Part shown: positions 60,267 through 64,000 of the stretch, piece after piece
Numbering within the stretch: position 1 is the stretch's first letter
How the letters are laid out: each line of letters starts with the position of its first letter
Source: Lachnospiraceae bacterium
GTDB taxonomy: Bacteria; Bacillota; Clostridia; Lachnospirales; Lachnospiraceae
Direction: 5' to 3'
Length of the DNA: 64,000 nucleotides
NCBI GenBank assembly: GCA_910575445.1
Contig: CAJTFW010000003.1
Coordinates: 62,001 to 126,000, forward strand
Position numbers and translations under genes: made by a program
Notes under the pieces: model-generated
Database searches by the model: none
Seen by the model: the letters and a program-made list of their open reading frames with translations, nothing else
What the model was told of the DNA's origin: nothing

Positions 60267-63200
60267 ATGGAACAGTTGCAGATACAAGATGGTGTATTAA
60301 TATCCTATACTGGGAGAGAAGAAATCGTAACCGTGCCAGAAGGAATTCATACGATAGGGGAAGGCGCTTTTAAGGCATGTGTCTCTCTTAGAAAAGTAGA
60401 ACTGAAAGAAGGAGTCTGCCATATTGGAGCCTATGCCTTTAAAGGATGTCGACGATTAGAGGAGATAGAGCTTCCTTCTAGTGTGACAGAGATTGGAAGC
60501 TATGCCTTTCACCGCTGCCATGCGCTTAGAAAAGTGGTGTTGCCGCCGTCTGTAAAAAGACTGGGAGATTGTGTCTTTCTCTACTGTGACAGCCTAGAAG
60601 AAGTTGTGATGCCAGGGGTAAAGAGACTGGGAAAGCAAGTGTTTGTCAATGATGTGCTGCTGGAAAGGCTGACTGTCTCAACAGAGCTTTCGGTTGCAGA
60701 TATCTGTGATGTCTTTACTGGCTGTGGGATGATACGGGAAATCTCTTTTGAAAATGGAACATGTGTTCATATACCAAATGCTGTGGAGGCAGTGGTCGGC
60801 GAACAGAGGTTACCGCTTCTTGTGCGGGCGATTGCAGTGGATGTTCTTCGGATGATGGAGCTTGAGGGGCGCTGCCTGGTCCGTTTCTTGACCAATCTAA
60901 AACATGTGGAGATTCCAGAGGGCATTGAAAAGCTTGGGAAAAGTTGTTTTTTTGATAAGCGCGGAATCCTCTCTGTAAAATTGCCGGCGTCGCTAAGGGT
61001 GATTGAAAGCAGGGCCTTTCGAAATTGTATCAATTTAGAGTCGGTTCGTTTTTTAGGGGAATCTATTCAGATAGAAGACGATGCATTTAAAAATTGTACT
61101 TCCCTTAAGACGGTCAGGACTTCTGATGGAAAAGAATATACGTTTGCGGGACTTAACGGGCTAATGGAGCGTGAAGTGCCAGAGATGGTCTATAAGCTCT
61201 ATCAGCAGGTAATGGGAAATTTTCGCCTAAGTGGTACGATTTTATTAAAATATCTTGGCTTGGAATCTCGGGTGGTGGTGCCAGAGGGTGTGACAAAGAT
61301 TGCCGAAAGGGCATTTGCAGGAAATGAGGCGATTGACCGTGTAATACTGCCAGAGAGCTTAGAAGAGATTGGAGCAGAGGCTTTTAAAGACTGTCTGCTG
61401 CTACAGACGATTCCATTTCCAAAAGAACTGAAAAAGATAGGAGCGGGTGCCTTTGATAACTGTGTTAAATTGATTCGGGCACATCTGCCAGAGAAGATAC
61501 AAGAAGTAGAAGAATGGGCCTTTCGCCACTGCGTGGTACTTCGGGAAGTAAGTTTCCCAGATGGGTGCACAGAGATTTTGGAGAGTGCTTTTTATGGATG
61601 TGAAAGTCTTATAAAAGTGGTATTTCCAGAGAGCCTTATACGAATTGGAGAACTGGCGTTCTATCGGTGCAGCGGGCTTAGTGAAGTGCGGATTCCTAAG
61701 CGTACAGAAGAAGTGGAGAGTCTGGCATTTGCCGAAAGTGGTGTAAAGAAGGTGCAGATAGAAAGCAGCGGTATCTATTTTGGAATCGATGTCTTTGGCG
61801 GATGCAAGAGATTAAAAAGGATATGTTTAGGGGATGGTGTTAGACACCTTCCTGATAAGCTTGCTTATGGGTGTATAAAGCTAGGACAAGTGATGTTGAC
61901 AGAGCAGATACAGTCGGTAGGACGTCATGCCTTTTTTGGAACACCGTTTTTGGAAAGATGGACAGAAGATGAGACAAAGCAAAAGGGGCGCATCTTCTGG
62001 GATGGACAAAATCTCTCGGGGACTGTGCAAATTTCTGAAAATGTGCAGATAATAGCCGGTGGGGCTTTTTATGGAAATAAGAAGGTGACAGAGGTATATT
62101 TGCCAGAGAGTGTCCGTTATATAGGTCCGGCGGCGTTTAAAGGGTGTCAGAAGCTGGAAAAAGTATGGATACCAGAAAAAGTCAAAGGGTTAGAGGCAGA
62201 GGTGTTTGCGGGTTGCCAAAAGCTTCAGGAAATTGTACTTGTAAAAAGTGGAACGGAGGAAGAAAGCACAGAGCTTCCTGTATGGAATTTTATTGGTGAA
62301 CGAGCTTTTTATCAGTGTGAAAAGCTACAACATATTTCGCTAGAGCATGTAAACTGGATTGGAAAAGAAGCATTTGCCAGTTGTACCTCGTTAAGATGGG
62401 GGAATGTAAAATCTGGTTTACAGATTGGCGAGCGGGCTTTTGAAAAAACGCCATACCATGAAGCGCAAGATGGACTTGTAATTATAGGCGATGTTGTGGT
62501 ATCTGGTGAGAGATGCCACGGGGGAATTCAGATACCAGAAGGAATTACAGGAATTGCTCCCTATGCATTTGCAGGAAACAGGGAGATTACAAGCGTATAT
62601 TTTCCAGAGAGCCTTATATGGAGCGGGGAAGGGGCATTTTTTGGTTGTATCAGACTTGAAAAAGTGGAAACCTCTCTATCTTTTGAAAGACTTGGTGCGC
62701 GTACTTTTGAGCGATGTATGGCACTTGGTTCTGTAGAATGTTCGGCGCGACAGGCAGGGAAGGCTGCATTTGCTAATTGTTGTTCTCTTCAAAGAGTGAT
62801 ACTTCCCAATCTTACCACTTTAAAAGAACGAATGTTCGAGAATTGTAGCAGTTTAGAAAAAGTTTTCTGCAAAAGTGTCAAGACCATAGAGCGTTATTGC
62901 TTTAACGGATGCCAGAATCTACAGGATTTTTCTTTTTCTAATGTTAGTATGATAGGAGCTTATGCATTTGCCGGGTGTGACCATCTAAAATCTGCCGAAT
63001 TTATGGAGGGTGTCTGTCTTGGGGCACATGCATTAGAGGATTGCAGCAGTTTAGAAGAAGTGGTCTTAAAAGGCGAGGGAAGGGTTACTCTTTTGGAATA
63101 TGCCTTATCTGGCTGTACCGCGCTTCAGAAGGTGATTTTCAAAGGACAGACATGGACTTTTCATAGTTATCAGGAAATCCTTTTTACGCATATTCCAGAG

Positions 63201-64000
63201 ATAGTAAGGCTTTTTTTCCACAGTGCCTTTAGCTGTTTTGCCATTGAGCAGGAAACGCAACTGTGTGGCTATCTAGGAGCTGGACGAAAACTTCAGATAC
63301 CACAGGGGATTCAGAGGATTGAAGCGGAAGTCTTCCGGGACAGGCTGATGCTTGAGGAAGTAACGATTCCAGAAAGTGTAACTTCTATCGGTGCAAGAGC
63401 TTTTCACAGCACAAAATGGTTAAAAAAGCAGCAAAAGCAATCGCCGCTTGTTGTGGTAAATGGGATACTTTTGGATGGTTCTCTCTGCGAGGGAGAGGTG
63501 GTTGTACCAGAAGAGATTCATACAGTCAGTGGATGGGCATTTGCCAATGGACTTGGAATTGAGAAGATTCGATTTCTCTCAGAGCGCACCCGTGTAGAAG
63601 AATATGCCTTTCGCAACTGCATCAATCTTCGTGAAATAACTCTTGCAGATGGCACATGTATTACCTTTACCGGAATTGGTGACAGAGAGCGTGAGTTGCC
63701 GCCTCTTGCCAAGCAGGCAGTGATGGAGTGTCTAAATTGTTTTAAGACGAATGAAGACAACGTGCTAATAGCAAGTACCGGAAATATTTCCAAGTTGCGC
63801 ATTGCATATGGGATTACAGCAATTGGTGAGCGTACCTTTGAAGATGGCAATCTGTTGACAGAAGTATCTCTGCCAGAGACTGTAAAAAGCATTGGAAACA
63901 GTGCTTTTTCCGGCTGTAAATGGCTAGAAGAAGTAAAAGGCGCCAAAAGGGTAGAGCAGATTGGTGAGCGTGCTTTCTCGTGTTGTGGTGTATTAAAAAG
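60267..64000 (+). CDS. BspA-type leucine-rich-repeat (LRR_5) protein, 3'-truncated by the window
   Basis: An open frame of about 1244 codons with no stop before the end of the window. Repeats of about 23 residues have the pattern xIPEGVTxIGxxAFxxCxxLxxVxLP (examples are IPEGIEKLGKSCFF, VPEGVTKIAERAF, IPEGITGIAPYAFAG), dozens in all. The N-terminus (MEQLQIQDGVLISYTG) has no signal peptide or TM segment, unlike secreted BspA proteins, so it may be cytoplasmic or a non-classical protein. It follows dus by one base and may be co-translated. The C-terminus is not in view. Confidence 0.85.
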   Translation, partial: MEQLQIQDGVLISYTGREEIVTVPEGIHTIGEGAFKACVSLRKVELKEGVCHIGAYAFKGCRRLEEIELPSSVTEIGSYAFHRCHALRKVVLPPSVKRLGDCVFLYCDSLEEVVMPGVKRLGKQVFVNDVLLERLTVSTELSVADICDVFTGCGMIREISFENGTCVHIPNAVEAVVGEQRLPLLVRAIAVDVLRMMELEGRCLVRFLTNLKHVEIPEGIEKLGKSCFFDKRGILSVKLPASLRVIESRAFRNCINLESVRFLGESIQIEDDAFKNCTSLKTVRTSDGKEYTFAGLNGLMEREVPEMVYKLYQQVMGNFRLSGTILLKYLGLESRVVVPEGVTKIAERAFAGNEAIDRVILPESLEEIGAEAFKDCLLLQTIPFPKELKKIGAGAFDNCVKLIRAHLPEKIQEVEEWAFRHCVVLREVSFPDGCTEILESAFYGCESLIKVVFPESLIRIGELAFYRCSGLSEVRIPKRTEEVESLAFAESGVKKVQIESSGIYFGIDVFGGCKRLKRICLGDGVRHLPDKLAYGCIKLGQVMLTEQIQSVGRHAFFGTPFLERWTEDETKQKGRIFWDGQNLSGTVQISENVQIIAGGAFYGNKKVTEVYLPESVRYIGPAAFKGCQKLEKVWIPEKVKGLEAEVFAGCQKLQEIVLVKSGTEEESTELPVWNFIGERAFYQCEKLQHISLEHVNWIGKEAFASCTSLRWGNVKSGLQIGERAFEKTPYHEAQDGLVIIGDVVVSGERCHGGIQIPEGITGIAPYAFAGNREITSVYFPESLIWSGEGAFFGCIRLEKVETSLSFERLGARTFERCMALGSVECSARQAGKAAFANCCSLQRVILPNLTTLKERMFENCSSLEKVFCKSVKTIERYCFNGCQNLQDFSFSNVSMIGAYAFAGCDHLKSAEFMEGVCLGAHALEDCSSLEEVVLKGEGRVTLLEYALSGCTALQKVIFKGQTWTFHSYQEILFTHIPEIVRLFFHSAFSCFAIEQETQLCGYLGAGRKLQIPQGIQRIEAEVFRDRLMLEEVTIPESVTSIGARAFHSTKWLKKQQKQSPLVVVNGILLDGSLCEGEVVVPEEIHTVSGWAFANGLGIEKIRFLSERTRVEEYAFRNCINLREITLADGTCITFTGIGDRERELPPLAKQAVMECLNCFKTNEDNVLIASTGNISKLRIAYGITAIGERTFEDGNLLTEVSLPETVKSIGNSAFSGCKWLEEVKGAKRVEQIGERAFSCCGVLK

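Overview
The window looks like a chromosomal segment of a Gram-positive gut Clostridia, most probably Lachnospiraceae. The evidence is the gene order smc-ftsY and ylxM-ffh-rpsP-khpA-rimM-trmD-rplS-lepB-rbgA-lepB-rnhB-yraN-pgeF, AGGAGG-type ribosome binding sites, a two-domain NUDIX protein, a BspA-type leucine-rich-repeat protein and the moderate AT richness. Most of it is ordinary core chromosome. No rRNA, tRNA, CRISPR array, transposase or prophage was found.

Layout. 1-5.9 kb: end of smc, ftsY, threonine deaminase, a C_GCAxxG_C_C redox protein, homoserine dehydrogenase, thioredoxin and a TtcA-type enzyme. 6-11.6 kb: a two-component system, then a large cell-surface protein with two Shr-like/DUF1533 domains behind a DtxR-like palindrome. 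11.7-17.8 kb: rpmF (minus strand), a small unknown gene and a four-gene FkbH/ACP/MBOAT/SGNH cassette expected to O-acylate a surface polymer. 17.8-27 kb: the SRP, ribosome and tRNA-modification superoperon, with two signal-peptidase genes. One of these has lost both catalytic residues. 27-35 kb: nagB-nagA, prs (minus), a radical SAM/PDZ protein, der, plsY and gpsA. 35.2-35.5 kb: a candidate type I toxin/antisense RNA module. 35.5-40.6 kb (minus): a YdjGHI-like SPFH/zinc-ribbon/TPM cassette and an ABC-F ATPase. 40.7-50.1 kb: glgA, a GntR regulator, a MATE pump, a FecR lipoprotein, a tandem NUDIX protein, a DUF362 protein behind a MerR-type promoter, WYL and GyrI-like genes, and vapBC. 50.2-57.5 kb: a gmu-like beta-glucoside/glucomannan PTS operon whose EIIC is split by one in-frame TAG and whose last gene fuses ManA to a ROK kinase. 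57.5-64 kb: an XRE-HTH/aminotransferase fusion, a dihydrouridine synthase and a large LRR_5 protein running off the end.

The most unusual content is intergenic. Three families of large hairpin elements, called A, B and C here, recur through the window. In each family a conserved inner core is enclosed by outer arms that differ between copies but remain complementary within a copy. Family A always lies just upstream of a gene and its right end runs into the Shine-Dalgarno sequence. Families B and C sit between genes or inside operons. No encoded protein explains them.

How the genes work together. The 50-57 kb operon would import and phosphorylate a beta-linked disaccharide (EIIABC), cleave it (GH1), phosphorylate the free sugar (two ROK kinases) and feed mannose-6-P into glycolysis (ManA), under a GntR/UTRA repressor. 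nagB/nagA recycle amino sugars. The 17.8-26 kb block joins ribosome assembly, tRNA/rRNA maturation and protein export. All functional calls rest on reading translated motifs and gene order. No database search was run.
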